Origin: an uncultured Bacteroidota bacterium
GTDB lineage: Bacteria; Bacteroidota; Bacteroidia; Chitinophagales; Chitinophagaceae
NCBI GenBank assembly: GCA_903881585.1
Contig: CAIRTW010000205.1
Location: 1 to 33,668, forward strand
Length of the DNA stretch: 33,668 nucleotides
Reading direction: 5' to 3'
The notes under the pieces were generated by a model. That model searched no databases, was not told the origin of the DNA, and worked only from the letters and a program-made list of their open reading frames with translations. Below are positions 23,470 through 31,518 of the stretch, one piece after another. How positions within the stretch are numbered: the first letter of the stretch is position 1; each line of letters starts with the position of its first letter. Both the position numbers and the translations under genes were made by a program.

Positions 23470-23922
23470 ATGGCTAAAGAAATCAGTGGCTTCGTGAAGC
23501 TACAGGTAAAAGGCGGCGCTGCAAACCCAGCCCCACCAATCGGCCCGGCGCTCGGCTCTAAAGGCGTCAATATTATGGAGTTCTGCAAGCAGTTCAACGC
23601 TCGCACACAGGACAAAGTAGGTAAAGTACTTCCAGTAACACTTACCGTTTACACAGACAAGTCTTTCGATTTCGTGATCAAGACTCCTCCGGCTGCTATA
23701 CAGCTTATGGAGCTCGCAAAGCAGCCACATGGCTCTAAAGAACCAAACCGCCAGAAGGTGGGTAAGGTGACCTGGGCACAGGTTGAAGAAATTGCCAAAG
23801 ACAAAATGCCTGACCTGAACTGCTTTACCCTTACCAGCGCTATGAGCATGGTAGCAGGTACTGCACGCAGCATGGGTTTCACTGTAGAAGGTACCCCACC
23901 GCAGGGCATCACCGTTAAATAA
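23470..23922 (+). CDS. rplK: Ribosomal protein L11
   Basis: A 150-aa protein of the large subunit stalk base, where it binds 23S rRNA with L10. The N-terminal domain has the Pro-rich helix segment [19 protein letters not shown]. The C-terminal rRNA-binding domain ends [12 protein letters not shown]. It is the first gene of a four-gene operon (rplK-rplA-rplJ-rplL). No nusG or secE precedes it, which is unusual since nusG normally lies just upstream. Confidence 0.98.
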   Translation: MAKEISGFVKLQVKGGAANPAPPIGPALGSKGVNIMEFCKQFNARTQDKVGKVLPVTLTVYTDKSFDFVIKTPPAAIQLMELAKQPHGSKEPNRQKVGKVTWAQVEEIAKDKMPDLNCFTLTSAMSMVAGTARSMGFTVEGTPPQGITVK

Positions 23923-23983
23923 GATCAGTTTCCCTGGTCTGAACAGACAAACTTTTGGTTCACTTTTAACTTTGACTTAAGTC

Positions 23984-24673
23984 ATGGCAATCACTAAAAA
24001 AAGAAAGGCTATTGAAGCCAAACTCGATAAAAATAAACAATACACACTGGCCGAAGCAGCTAATGTGGTGAAGTCTATTAACCTCACCAAATTCGACAGC
24101 TCGGTTGATGTACATGTTCGCCTTGGGGTTGACCCTAAGAAGGCTGACCAGGCTATACGCGGTACAGTTACCCTGCCGCACGGCACCGGTAAAACAAAGC
24201 GTGTACTGGTTCTTTGCACACCTGATAAAGAAGCAGAAGCAAAGGCAGCCGGCGCCGATTTCGTAGGCCTGGATGAATTTGTATCTAAGATAGAAGGCGG
24301 ATGGACTGATGTGGACGTTATCGTTGCCACACCGTCTGTAATGCCTAAGATAGGCCGCCTTGGTAAGATCCTCGGCCCTCGTAACCTGATGCCAAACCCT
24401 AAGACCGGTACGGTAACTAATGACGTGGCTAATGCAGTAAACGAAGTGAAAGGCGGTAAGATCGCGTTCAAGATAGACAAGGCGGGTATCATCCACGCTT
24501 CTATCGGCCGTGTGTCTTTCGCTCCTAACAAGATCGCTGAAAACGCACAGGAGCTTATTAATACGCTCGTACGTCTGAAACCAGCAACTGCAAAGGGCGC
24601 TTATTTAAAAGGTATCAGCCTTGCCTCTACCATGAGCCCGGGCCTGATGATCGATACTAAGACTGTCGCATAA
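23984..24673 (+). CDS. rplA: Ribosomal protein L1
   Basis: A 229-aa protein of the L1 stalk, involved in tRNA release from the E site. The signature [20 protein letters not shown] is present, and both domains are full length. It lies 61 nt after rplK. In many bacteria L1 represses its own operon by binding a leader that mimics its rRNA site; no such site was identified by eye here. A 155-nt spacer with inverted repeats follows. Confidence 0.98.
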   Translation: MAITKKRKAIEAKLDKNKQYTLAEAANVVKSINLTKFDSSVDVHVRLGVDPKKADQAIRGTVTLPHGTGKTKRVLVLCTPDKEAEAKAAGADFVGLDEFVSKIEGGWTDVDVIVATPSVMPKIGRLGKILGPRNLMPNPKTGTVTNDVANAVNEVKGGKIAFKIDKAGIIHASIGRVSFAPNKIAENAQELINTLVRLKPATAKGAYLKGISLASTMSPGLMIDTKTVA

Positions 24674-24677
24674 TTGT

Positions 24678-24823
24678 AATGTGCAAATGTGAGGCTGTGC
24701 AAATGTGCAAATTCACAACGCGAAATGATAAAATTGAAAATTGATTAATAACTTTTTGAAGATCAAGGAAATCATAAACTGAGTGCCATTTGCACATTTC
24801 CTCATTTTCAAATTTTCAAATTA
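24678..24823. repeat. TGTGCAAAT inverted repeats in the rplA-rplJ spacer
   Basis: The left arm (24678-24713) holds three copies of TGTGCAAAT. The right arm (24785-24803) holds CCATTTGCACATTTCCTC. GAGG and GTGCAAATG on the left pair with CATTTGCAC and CCTC on the right, across about 80 nt of AT-rich DNA. The following spacer of the same operon carries the same design. Confidence 0.7.
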
Positions 24824-24828
24824 ACAAC

Positions 24829-25341
24829 ATGACACCTGCTCAAAAAAATGAAGCAATAGAAGTACTGAAAAGTAAATTTACCCAGTACGACAACTTTTAC
24901 CTCACCAACACCGAATCATTAACGGTTGCACAGGTGAGCAAGCTCCGCGGGCTTTGTTTCGAAAAGAATGTGGAAATGAAGGTAGCTAAGAACACCCTTA
25001 TCAAGAAGGCCCTTGAGAGCTTTAATGATGAGAAATATGCCGGCGTTTACGAATCCCTGCATGGTGTTACTGCGCTCATGTTCTCCGATTCTCCGAAAGA
25101 ACCAGCAATGATCCTTACCTCTTTCCGCAGGACAAACAAGGAAAAACCACTTTTGAAGGCTGCCCTCATCGGCACCGATGTTTTCACCGGCGACAACCAG
25201 CTGAAAGCGCTTACCAACATTAAGACGAAGAACGAGCTTATCGGCGAAGTTATCGGCTTGCTGCAGTCACCTGCAAAACGCGTTCTGGCTGCACTGTTGC
25301 ACCACCACGAGCAGAAAGAAGGCGCAGAAGCTACCGCTTAA
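24829..25341 (+). CDS. rplJ: Ribosomal protein L10
   Basis: A 170-aa protein that anchors L7/L12 dimers to the ribosome. The ATG at 24829 gives MTPAQKNEAIEVLKSKF; the upstream 13 in-frame codons come from the repeat region and are rejected. The rRNA-binding domain includes LRGLCFEKNVEMKVAKNTL, and the C-terminal helix for L7/L12 is acidic with a short His cluster (LLHHHEQKEG). The spacers on both sides are long (155 and 205 nt) and repeat-filled. Confidence 0.97.
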   Translation: MTPAQKNEAIEVLKSKFTQYDNFYLTNTESLTVAQVSKLRGLCFEKNVEMKVAKNTLIKKALESFNDEKYAGVYESLHGVTALMFSDSPKEPAMILTSFRRTNKEKPLLKAALIGTDVFTGDNQLKALTNIKTKNELIGEVIGLLQSPAKRVLAALLHHHEQKEGAEATA

Positions 25342-25346
25342 TTTGA

Positions 25347-25445
25347 AAATGTGCAAATGAAAAATGTGCAAATTCCCTTAGCGAGAATTGAAAGTGAATT
25401 AAATTATTAAACAGGAAATGAGTGAATTTGCACATCTGCACATTT
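25347..25445. repeat. TGTGCAAAT inverted repeats in the rplJ-rplL spacer
   Basis: The left arm (25347-25375) has two copies of ATGTGCAAAT. The right arm (25424-25445) reads GAATTTGCACATCTGCACAT. ATGTGCAAATTC (25364-25375) pairs perfectly over 12 bp with 25424-25435. The loop is AT-rich. This is the sister of the element in the rplA-rplJ spacer. The rest of the 205-nt gap shows no clear promoter. Confidence 0.7.
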
Positions 25446-25546
25446 ATTAATTTCCACATTAACCACAGGCTTCCAAGTCCAATATATAGTTACACAGTAC
25501 GAGTACAAGTAAACAATTTTAAAAAACAAACTAAAAAAATCATACA

Positions 25547-25921
25547 ATGGCAGACGTAAAAGCATTAGCCGAACAATTAGTAGCCCTTACTGTAAAAGAC
25601 GTACAGGAGCTGGCAAACGTATTAAAATCTGATTATGGCATCGAGCCAGCTGCAGCTGCAGTTGTAATGTCTGGTGGTGGTGGCGACGCGGCTGCTGCTC
25701 CGGTTGAGAAGACTGCATTCAATGTAATATTGAAAAACGCAGGCCCTTCTAAGCTGAACGTTGTAAAAGCGGTGAAAGACCTTACCGGCCTTGGCTTGAA
25801 AGAAGCTAAAGAACTGGTAGATGGCGCTCCTAAGAACGTGAAAGAAGGCGTAAGCAAAGCTGAAGCTGAAGACATCGCAAGCAAGCTGAAAGAAGCTGGC
25901 GCTGAAGTTGAGATCGCTTAA
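25547..25921 (+). CDS. rplL: Ribosomal protein L7/L12
   Basis: A 124-aa stalk protein that recruits translation GTPases. It has an N-terminal dimerisation helix pair (1-35), an Ala/Gly-rich hinge (about 36-52), and a C-terminal domain with the factor-binding segment [20 protein letters not shown]. It is the last gene of the operon. A strong terminator follows 18 nt later, so rpoB is not co-transcribed here. Confidence 0.98.
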   Translation: MADVKALAEQLVALTVKDVQELANVLKSDYGIEPAAAAVVMSGGGGDAAAAPVEKTAFNVILKNAGPSKLNVVKAVKDLTGLGLKEAKELVDGAPKNVKEGVSKAEAEDIASKLKEAGAEVEIA

Positions 25922-25938
25922 TTAAAGATCATAGTACA

Positions 25939-25980
25939 AACTAACAAAACCCTGCTCTTGCGGGGTTTTGTTAGTTTTGT
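25939..25980 (+). terminator. Rho-independent terminator of the rplKAJL operon
   Basis: A 14-bp perfect stem (AACTAACAAAACCC with GGGTTTTGTTAGTT) and a short GC loop are followed by TTGT. It lies directly after the rplL stop. Confidence 0.88.
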
Positions 25981-26004
25981 CACAGCCATTGAATTCACAA
26001 CTGT

Positions 26005-26238
26005 ATGGAGATTACTTCGATCACAGCCTTTCTTGACTACTTCGAACGTGTACGCGAACGTACATTGCGCCTTATAAATGTCGTTCCGGAGGCAGCTATG
26101 GACACGTCTTATAAACCGGGCAAGTTCACCATAGCCGATATGGTCCGGCACATAGCAGCTACAGAGCGGTATATCCCCACCCCACCCATATTCGGGCTGA
26201 CAGCCGAAGAAGTGCAGCAACGCAGTCTGAAAAATTGA
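26005..26238 (+). pseudogene. Truncated DinB-superfamily gene, N-terminal half
   Basis: A 77-aa product: FLDYFERVRERTLRLINVVP, the KFTIADMVRHIAATERY segment with the first metal-binding His, then a divergent tail ending QQRSLKN. DinB proteins are about 150-170 aa. The second half with the His-x3-His pair is missing, and no continuation is found in other frames before the next gene starts 18 nt later. It is most likely a deletion remnant; a functional mini-protein is less likely. Confidence 0.55.
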
Positions 26239-26256
26239 TCAAAAACAGGCAGGAGC

Positions 26257-26859
26257 ATGAAAAAAGTACCATCCATAAAAGACGGAGATATACTCAGCGA
26301 CATGATTTTTGAGCCACTCTCGAAAAAAAACTGGCCGCTTTTTGTGCAGCTATTCGGCGAGCGCGGCGCCTGTGGCAATTGCTGGTGCATGTACTTCCGC
26401 CTGAAGAAGGACGACTTTGTGCAAGGAAAGGAAAATGACGGCAATAAAGAGCGCATGAAGGAACTGGTATGGTCAGATGCACCGACCGGCGTACTGGGCA
26501 TCTATGAGAGCCGGGCTATAGGCTGGTGTGCGTTTGCACCACGGGAAGATCACCTAAAGCTGGAACACTCGAGGGTGCATAAGCGGATAGATGATTTGCC
26601 GGTATGGTCCATTACTTGCTTCTTTATTGATAAGAGTTTCCGAAGAATGGGCGTGTCTGTAGCCATGCTTAAGGGATTAATCGACGTTGCCAGGAAACAA
26701 AAGATAAAAGTGATCGAAGCCTACCCTACTATCCCCACACAAGAAAAACTCGCGGATTCTTTTGCCTGGATCGGCTTGTACCGGTCATTTGAAGATGCTG
26801 GGTTCAAGATCGTGGATCGCACCTCTAAAAACAGGCCGATGGTAAGATATAACTTGTAG
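26257..26859 (+). CDS. GNAT-family N-acetyltransferase
   Basis: A 200-aa protein. The Cys-rich GACGNCWCMYFR (about 38-49), the central IGWCAFAPRED strand and the acetyl-CoA motif A segment ITCFFIDKSFRRMGVS (Arg-Arg-x-Gly) match a GNAT subgroup often annotated in Bacteroidota and Firmicutes. The substrate is unknown. A later in-frame ATG (codon 16, MIFEPLSKKNW) would also give a complete domain. It converges with the MORN-repeat gene (3-nt gap). Confidence 0.85.
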   Translation: MKKVPSIKDGDILSDMIFEPLSKKNWPLFVQLFGERGACGNCWCMYFRLKKDDFVQGKENDGNKERMKELVWSDAPTGVLGIYESRAIGWCAFAPREDHLKLEHSRVHKRIDDLPVWSITCFFIDKSFRRMGVSVAMLKGLIDVARKQKIKVIEAYPTIPTQEKLADSFAWIGLYRSFEDAGFKIVDRTSKNRPMVRYNL

Positions 26860-26862
26860 TGC

Positions 26863-28347
26863 CTAGTGTATGCCAGGATAGCCATCTTTAGGTTTGTCTT
26901 TCTCAAAATTTCCTGAATAGACCATCTTTCCATCCTGCATAAAACACTCGCCCTTACCGCTCTTCACACCGTCTTTCCAGTAGCCCTTATATACCTTGCA
27001 CTTCTTGCAATAGCTAATACTTCTTTTGGCTTTTTTAGAGCTGATGGTATAGGTACCGTAGCCGTTCTTTCGGTCATTGTCAAAATGCCCCTCATACCTA
27101 TCGCCTACTTTCCAGTAAAAGATACCTTCGCCGTTTTTCTGGTCGTGGAGCCACTCGCCTTCATACGCATCTCCGTTATTGTAGTAGTAGCTACCGTGGC
27201 CGCTGCGCTCGTTGTTCACAAAGTGGCCTATGTATTTGTCCTTGTTTGTCCAGTAATAAGCGCCCTGCCCCGTCCGAATATTGTTCTCATAATGCCCGTC
27301 ATATTTTTCGCCGCTTTTCCAGTAGCAAATGCCGTGTCCGTTTAGCTGGTTATTCAGGAAGCCGCCAGTATAGCTGTGGCCCACGGCCCACTGAAAAGTG
27401 CCAGTACCATTCTCCAGGTCATTCTTCCACTCACCATGATATATATCCCCGTTCTCAAAATAAAAGCTTCCCTGCCCCGACTGCTTATCATGCTCAAAAT
27501 GCCCTACATATCTGTCGCAGCTGGCCCAGTTGAAAACGCCCTCACCCGATTGCTCCCCCTTCTCATAATGCCCCTCATACTCATCCCCGTTTTTCCAATA
27601 GAAGTGTCCTATGCCATCCTTCAGGCTGTTTTTCCACTCGCCCTCATACCTGTTGCCGTTAGCAAAGTAAAGAATTCCTTTGCCTGACAATTCGTTGTCC
27701 TCCACTTCCCCTTCATAGCGGTCTCCGGTTATCCAGTAAAACACGCCGCTACCCCACTGTCCATCATTTTCCCAACTGCCCTCATACCTGCTGCTGTCGC
27801 GGTAATAAAAGATGCCCTGACCCGACTTCTCCCCGTTCAGGAAATTGCCAAAATATTTATTACCACTATCATATTCCTGTGTTCCGTAGCCATCAGCAAT
27901 ACCAAGTGTACCGCCATTTTGAATCAATATCTGTTGTGCATCCTTATGATTGTACTCCATGGCCCAGTATAACGGGGTGGTTTTGGAGTCGACTGTAATA
28001 CAAAAGGCATTCACGGGCACACCTCCCTTCAAACAACGGTTAATAAGCGCAGTATCGCCCTGGAAGGCTGCTTCATGCAGCAGGGTCCAGCCCTGTTTGT
28101 TGGCATCGGTGATGTTAGCGCCTTTGCTCAGAAGGTCACTCATTACATTAAGGTCAATAGGTGGGTCTTTTTCCAGCTCTGCTTTATAGAGCTCAATGGC
28201 GACTCTCTTCTTATGCTCAGGTGTGCTGTTGGAGTCTATTTCTGGCTTATTGACAGGCTTCTTAGCTTTCACGTTTTTTTGAGCCGCAGCCGAAAAACTC
28301 AGAAACATCAGTAACACAATAAAGAGTCTCAGCACACTGTAGCTCAT
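26863..28347 (-). CDS. Exported ankyrin-MORN repeat protein
   Basis: A 494-aa protein. A signal peptide (1-22, ending SAAAQ) is followed by a charged region and an ankyrin-like block of about three repeats (about 60-150; GWTLLHEAAFQGDTALINRC). About 13 MORN repeats of 23 residues follow (about 165-485), of the form YEGxxxNxxxxGxGxFYWxxGDR. MORN repeats form an extended beta sheet that binds lipids or proteins. In bacteria their role is poorly known. The repeats are well kept at protein level (69-bp DNA period). A CKKC pair lies near residue 445. The start is the ATG at 28347, preceded by a terminator-like hairpin. Confidence 0.9.
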   Translation of the reverse strand: MSYSVLRLFIVLLMFLSFSAAAQKNVKAKKPVNKPEIDSNSTPEHKKRVAIELYKAELEKDPPIDLNVMSDLLSKGANITDANKQGWTLLHEAAFQGDTALINRCLKGGVPVNAFCITVDSKTTPLYWAMEYNHKDAQQILIQNGGTLGIADGYGTQEYDSGNKYFGNFLNGEKSGQGIFYYRDSSRYEGSWENDGQWGSGVFYWITGDRYEGEVEDNELSGKGILYFANGNRYEGEWKNSLKDGIGHFYWKNGDEYEGHYEKGEQSGEGVFNWASCDRYVGHFEHDKQSGQGSFYFENGDIYHGEWKNDLENGTGTFQWAVGHSYTGGFLNNQLNGHGICYWKSGEKYDGHYENNIRTGQGAYYWTNKDKYIGHFVNNERSGHGSYYYNNGDAYEGEWLHDQKNGEGIFYWKVGDRYEGHFDNDRKNGYGTYTISSKKAKRSISYCKKCKVYKGYWKDGVKSGKGECFMQDGKMVYSGNFEKDKPKDGYPGIH

Positions 28348-28357
28348 TGTATGAAAT

Positions 28358-28384
28358 CAAAAAAACGCCCGCAAAGCAGCGGGC
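28358..28384 (-). terminator. Terminator-like hairpin in the leader of the MORN gene
   Basis: On the minus strand GCCCGC-6 nt-GCGGGC is followed by G and seven T. It ends about 11 nt before the MORN gene ATG, so it may act as a second stop for the upstream T9SS gene or as an attenuator in the MORN leader. Confidence 0.65.
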
Positions 28385-28450
28385 AAAATAAAGTTAGCTA
28401 AGTTAATGAAACAAATGTTAACGATAAGAAAACGAACATTAATGTCTTGC

Positions 28451-28485
28451 AAAAAAATAGCGGCCCAAATGTTGAACCGCTATTT
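28451..28485 (-). terminator. Rho-independent terminator of the T9SS cargo gene
   Basis: AAATAGCGG (28455-28463) pairs with CCGCTATTT (28477-28485). Read on the minus strand it is followed by a run of T, 21 nt after the stop codon. Confidence 0.85.
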
Positions 28486-28506
28486 GTAAATGAATTTCAA
28501 CAGGTA

Positions 28507-29538
28507 TTACTGTATCTCTATTTTCCTTGTAATTGTCTCCTCACCAGACTGCAGGCGGAGCAGGTATAACCCTTTTGCCAGCCCACTGGTATTATAAGTT
28601 ATATTTTGGGCTATCTGGCCATCTGCTATTACCGCAACCTGTCTGCCAAGCACATCTATCAATGTAATGCGGACATTGCCATTTGTCTTATTATCATACC
28701 CGATATTCAGCTCATCGTGCGCGGGATTAGGATATACGGTCAGCAAAGAAGCTGCGCCGGCAACAAGAGGTACACCAGCCGCACGCACCTGCATGGGTGC
28801 ATACGATACCAGCTGATAGCTGGATGATGAAGCGCCAAACTGCGTTACATAGCTAATAGTAAGTACAGCGGTATGATAACCCGAGTCATACCAGGTATAG
28901 GTGCTGATATTAAAAGTATCTATAGTAGGCGTTCCAAAAAGGTCCGTACTGTCTGTAAACACCTGTGTGCTGTGCACCCTTAATACATTGGGAAAGATAA
29001 CACTGCCCGGCAGGTGCAAAGAGCCATACGCATCACACACCACATGCACAGAGCCGATTTCATTGGCTGTTGCAAGGGAAAAAGTAAGTGTGCCCGAATA
29101 GCTGTCATCAAAAGAGTCCAGGTAAGTAAAAGGATAACGGATCTCATCCATCGGGTCAGTAGAGAGTACCAGGTTTGTATCGGCAGCCTGGTAGTAGCCC
29201 ACCTGTGACAATTTAGTGCTATTAGCCTCAATATACTGTATCAGGTCTGACTGAGGTGATGTAACAGCCAGTGTGGTACCGGAGAACATAGCGCAATGCG
29301 TAGTAGTAAAACAGGACACAGCATTACCTGTATCGAGAGATGTTGTAACGAGAGAGGTAAAGTCCCACGTTTGGGCCGGGCCGCCATTTCGGGCCGTTAC
29401 CGTATCTGGTACACAATTTACAATAGCAAAGGCATCTCCGATCTGGGGATTAAGGTTAGCGCCTGTCAGCGTTGACTGGGCATAAGACGCAACGGTGCAT
29501 CCTATTAAAATTAGCGAGGGCAATAGTTTTTTGTACAT
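28507..29538 (-). CDS. Secreted protein with type IX secretion C-terminal sorting domain
   Basis: A 343-aa protein with a signal peptide (1-20, ending ASYAQ) and a beta-rich, Thr/Ser-rich body without a recognised domain (about 22-255). The C-terminal type A sorting domain (about 262-343) has VYPNPAHDELNI, then LIDVLGRQV, GLAKGLYLLRL and the final KIEIQ strand. Such proteins cross the outer membrane by the type IX system and are anchored or released. The body resembles other Bacteroidota cargo of unknown function. It has its own terminator. Confidence 0.9.
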   Translation of the reverse strand: MYKKLLPSLILIGCTVASYAQSTLTGANLNPQIGDAFAIVNCVPDTVTARNGGPAQTWDFTSLVTTSLDTGNAVSCFTTTHCAMFSGTTLAVTSPQSDLIQYIEANSTKLSQVGYYQAADTNLVLSTDPMDEIRYPFTYLDSFDDSYSGTLTFSLATANEIGSVHVVCDAYGSLHLPGSVIFPNVLRVHSTQVFTDSTDLFGTPTIDTFNISTYTWYDSGYHTAVLTISYVTQFGASSSSYQLVSYAPMQVRAAGVPLVAGAASLLTVYPNPAHDELNIGYDNKTNGNVRITLIDVLGRQVAVIADGQIAQNITYNTSGLAKGLYLLRLQSGEETITRKIEIQ

Positions 29539-29614
29539 AATATGGGTTTAAAATTAATCAATAGGCAAAGGTACGAAATAACACCGTCATATGACCTGAA
29601 AGTTTAAAAACGGT

Positions 29615-30247
29615 TTATTTACTCCACTTCTTAAAATCATGCTCCATATCTCCTAAAACATTGTAGAAACTCTTTGCCCAGTAGTTCCGGAAACCGAAGC
29701 CGCCCGAGCCGCCCGTCATTTGGTTGGTAAGCAGCACTTTCTTGCTGCCCATATCAACAAAAGTAACCCACATGGAGGCTTCCACCTTATCCTTGCTCAT
29801 ACCTTCCACAAAAAATAACAGCCCGATGCCGGTTTTGCCTTTGAAATCGTAACCTGCTACCAATGTTGAGATCATATCTGCATTGAGCAACTGGTAGTCA
29901 TCTGCCTTTTCGGTAAAATATTCAGCAGTTGATTTGTCATTTGCGTTTTGCGTTATATCTGAAGCGTAGCTTACCTTATCGCGATGCACAGCCCCAGCTA
30001 CATCGTACTTCTTTTGCTCGGCAATGAACAGATTATTCCAGGCCGGGAAATATTTGGACCGCATGTCGCCATTGGTGATCGTTCCTGCGTCCTTGAACTG
30101 CGCAGCATTGCCAATAAACTTCAGATGTGTAAAATCAAGCCCCAGCCATGTTATGGGCGCATCACCAAAAATGTCGGCTTTTGTCTGGCCATTGCCGTTT
30201 AATGAGAACCCAATTGCTAACAGGACAAAAAGTAGTGTTTTTTTCAT
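29615..30247 (-). CDS. Exported protein, copy 1 of a tandem paralogous family
   Basis: A 210-aa protein of unrecognised family with a signal peptide (1-20, ending GNGQ). Blocks shared with the copies at 30335-30997 and 31690-32344 are TKADIFG.APITWLGLDF.HLKFIG near the mature N-terminus, LLFFVEGM.KDKVEASMWV and TFVDM.SKKVLLT in the middle, and GFRNYWAKSFYNVL near the end. The conserved WLGLDF/HLK and the FFVEGM core suggest one compact mixed alpha/beta domain. It is probably periplasmic or surface-located. The function is unknown. Confidence 0.8.
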   Translation of the reverse strand: MKKTLLFVLLAIGFSLNGNGQTKADIFGDAPITWLGLDFTHLKFIGNAAQFKDAGTITNGDMRSKYFPAWNNLFIAEQKKYDVAGAVHRDKVSYASDITQNANDKSTAEYFTEKADDYQLLNADMISTLVAGYDFKGKTGIGLLFFVEGMSKDKVEASMWVTFVDMGSKKVLLTNQMTGGSGGFGFRNYWAKSFYNVLGDMEHDFKKWSK

Positions 30248-30334
30248 TTTGTGTTGTTTTTATACCGTGAGAAAATATCCTTGAAGACGCTAAATTATTG
30301 AATATTTGAAAATCCGGGCTATCATGAACAAAGA

Positions 30335-30997
30335 TTACAAATTTATAAAAAGGGAATTTCTATTCACGACACTCCGCCATTCATAGAATTCTTTCCCCGT
30401 GTTCCAGAGCACATTGGAAAATGACCGCGCCCAGAAGTTCCGGAACCCTGCTCCGCCGGCTACACCGGTCATTCGCTCGGCCAGCAGTACTTTTTTGCTG
30501 CTCATATCCACAAAGGTCACCCACACGGATGTTTCTACTTTGTTTCTATCCATTCCTTCTACAAAGAATAGCAGGCCGATACCTTTTTTTCGCCCAAAAT
30601 CGTATCTGGCAATAAATTCAGAAATGCTGTCTGCAGTCAGTAATTGATATTCGTTCGCGTTGTCTGTAATATATGTTCCGGTTAACTTGTTGTTCTCCTT
30701 TTGGGTTATATCCATAGCATAACCCACAAAGTCGCGGTGAACGGCTGCGGCAACGTTGAATTTATCCTTTTCGTTGAAGATCAGGTTGTTCCATGAGGTG
30801 AAGTAGTCTGTCTGCAGATCAGCGTTGGTAATAAGGCCAGTATTGTTATGTTGGCTGGCTTTTCCAATGAATTTTAAATGAGAGAAGTCCAGCCCAAGCC
30901 ATGTTATAGGGGCATTGCCAAAGATATCGGCTTTGGTTTGTGCGTAGCCGCAGGTAGTCATCAAAGCAGCAAGAAGAATGAGTAGGCCTTTTTTCAC
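30335..30997 (-). CDS. Exported protein, copy 2 of the tandem paralogous family
   Basis: A 220-aa protein with a signal peptide (ending GYAQ) and the same conserved blocks as copy 1 (PITWLGLDFSHLKFIG, FFVEGMDRNKVETSVWV, GFRNFWARSFSNVL). It starts at a GTG at 30997, as no in-frame ATG precedes it. The C-terminus carries about 12 extra residues (VVNRNSLFINL). It is separated from copy 1 by 87 nt and diverges from the hicB gene, 47 nt away. The function is unknown. Confidence 0.8.
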   Translation of the reverse strand: MKKGLLILLAALMTTCGYAQTKADIFGNAPITWLGLDFSHLKFIGKASQHNNTGLITNADLQTDYFTSWNNLIFNEKDKFNVAAAVHRDFVGYAMDITQKENNKLTGTYITDNANEYQLLTADSISEFIARYDFGRKKGIGLLFFVEGMDRNKVETSVWVTFVDMSSKKVLLAERMTGVAGGAGFRNFWARSFSNVLWNTGKEFYEWRSVVNRNSLFINL

Positions 30998-31032
30998 ATC
31001 CGCTTTTTTCAGAAAAGTAATAAATATTTGGG

Positions 31033-31040
31033 TAAATTTG
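31033..31040 (+). promoter_or_regulatory. Candidate -7 promoter element of the hicBA pair
   Basis: TAAATTTG matches TAnnTTTG fully and ends 4 nt before the hicB ATG. Confidence 0.35.
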
Positions 31041-31044
31041 TTTT

Positions 31045-31272
31045 ATGAATCATTGTCAATTCTCCGCACAGATAGAGCGGGACAGGGAAACAGGTGTGTA
31101 TGTTGCTTATGTGCCTGCTTTGCCGGGTGCTCACACGCAGGCTGAAAGCCTTGATCAATTACAAATTAATTTAAAAGAAGTAATTGAGCTTTGTCTTGAA
31201 GAGTTAAGCGCCGAAGAAATTGCTGCTTTACATGAATTCATTGGGGTGCAACAAATAGCTGTTGATGTATGA
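31045..31272 (+). CDS. hicB: HicB-family antitoxin
   Basis: A 75-aa protein with the HicB partial RNase H-like fold: FSAQIERDRETGVYVAYVPA, then LPGAHTQAESLDQLQINLKE and a helical end. The C-terminal DNA-binding domain of longer HicB proteins is absent, as in the short subtype. It normally masks the HicA toxin's active site. The stop overlaps the hicA start (ATGA), giving the hicB-first order. Its partner is frameshifted. Confidence 0.85.
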   Translation: MNHCQFSAQIERDRETGVYVAYVPALPGAHTQAESLDQLQINLKEVIELCLEELSAEEIAALHEFIGVQQIAVDV

Positions 31273-31497
31273 GCAAGCTACCGGTAACAGATGCTAAAGC
31301 GTTAGAGAAAATCATTTTAAAACTTGGCTTTAAACTGGTGAGGCAAAAGGGCAGCCATAGATTCTACAGGCATGTAGATGGCAGGTACAACAATCCCGCA
31401 TCATGGGAATGTTGACCTTGGCAGGCCACTTATCCGTGAAATTTTAAAGCAAATAGAAATCTCCCCTGAAGAATACCAGGAAATGTTAGGTGAGTAA
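31269..31497 (+). pseudogene. hicA: hicA toxin gene with a frameshift
   Basis: The ATG at 31269 starts MSKLPVTDAKALEKIILKLG and the frame keeps GSHRFYRH with the HicA catalytic His. Around 31386-31391 the frame shifts by one base. The original frame ends at a TGA at 31413-31415 (48 aa). The other frame goes on with IPHHGNVDLGRPLIREILKQ and ends at 31497, which together give a normal-length HicA. It is either a real inactivating mutation or a sequencing error. The truncated form lacks the C-terminal strand and helix of the dsRNA-binding-like fold. Confidence 0.8.
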
Positions 31498-31518
31498 ATG
31501 GAACAAGGCAGACGCTCA

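Noticed and set aside
26863-28347. 69-bp periodicity considered as a DNA repeat element
   Set aside because: The period is explained by 23-residue MORN units, and the repeats diverge at DNA level as expected of a coding sequence.
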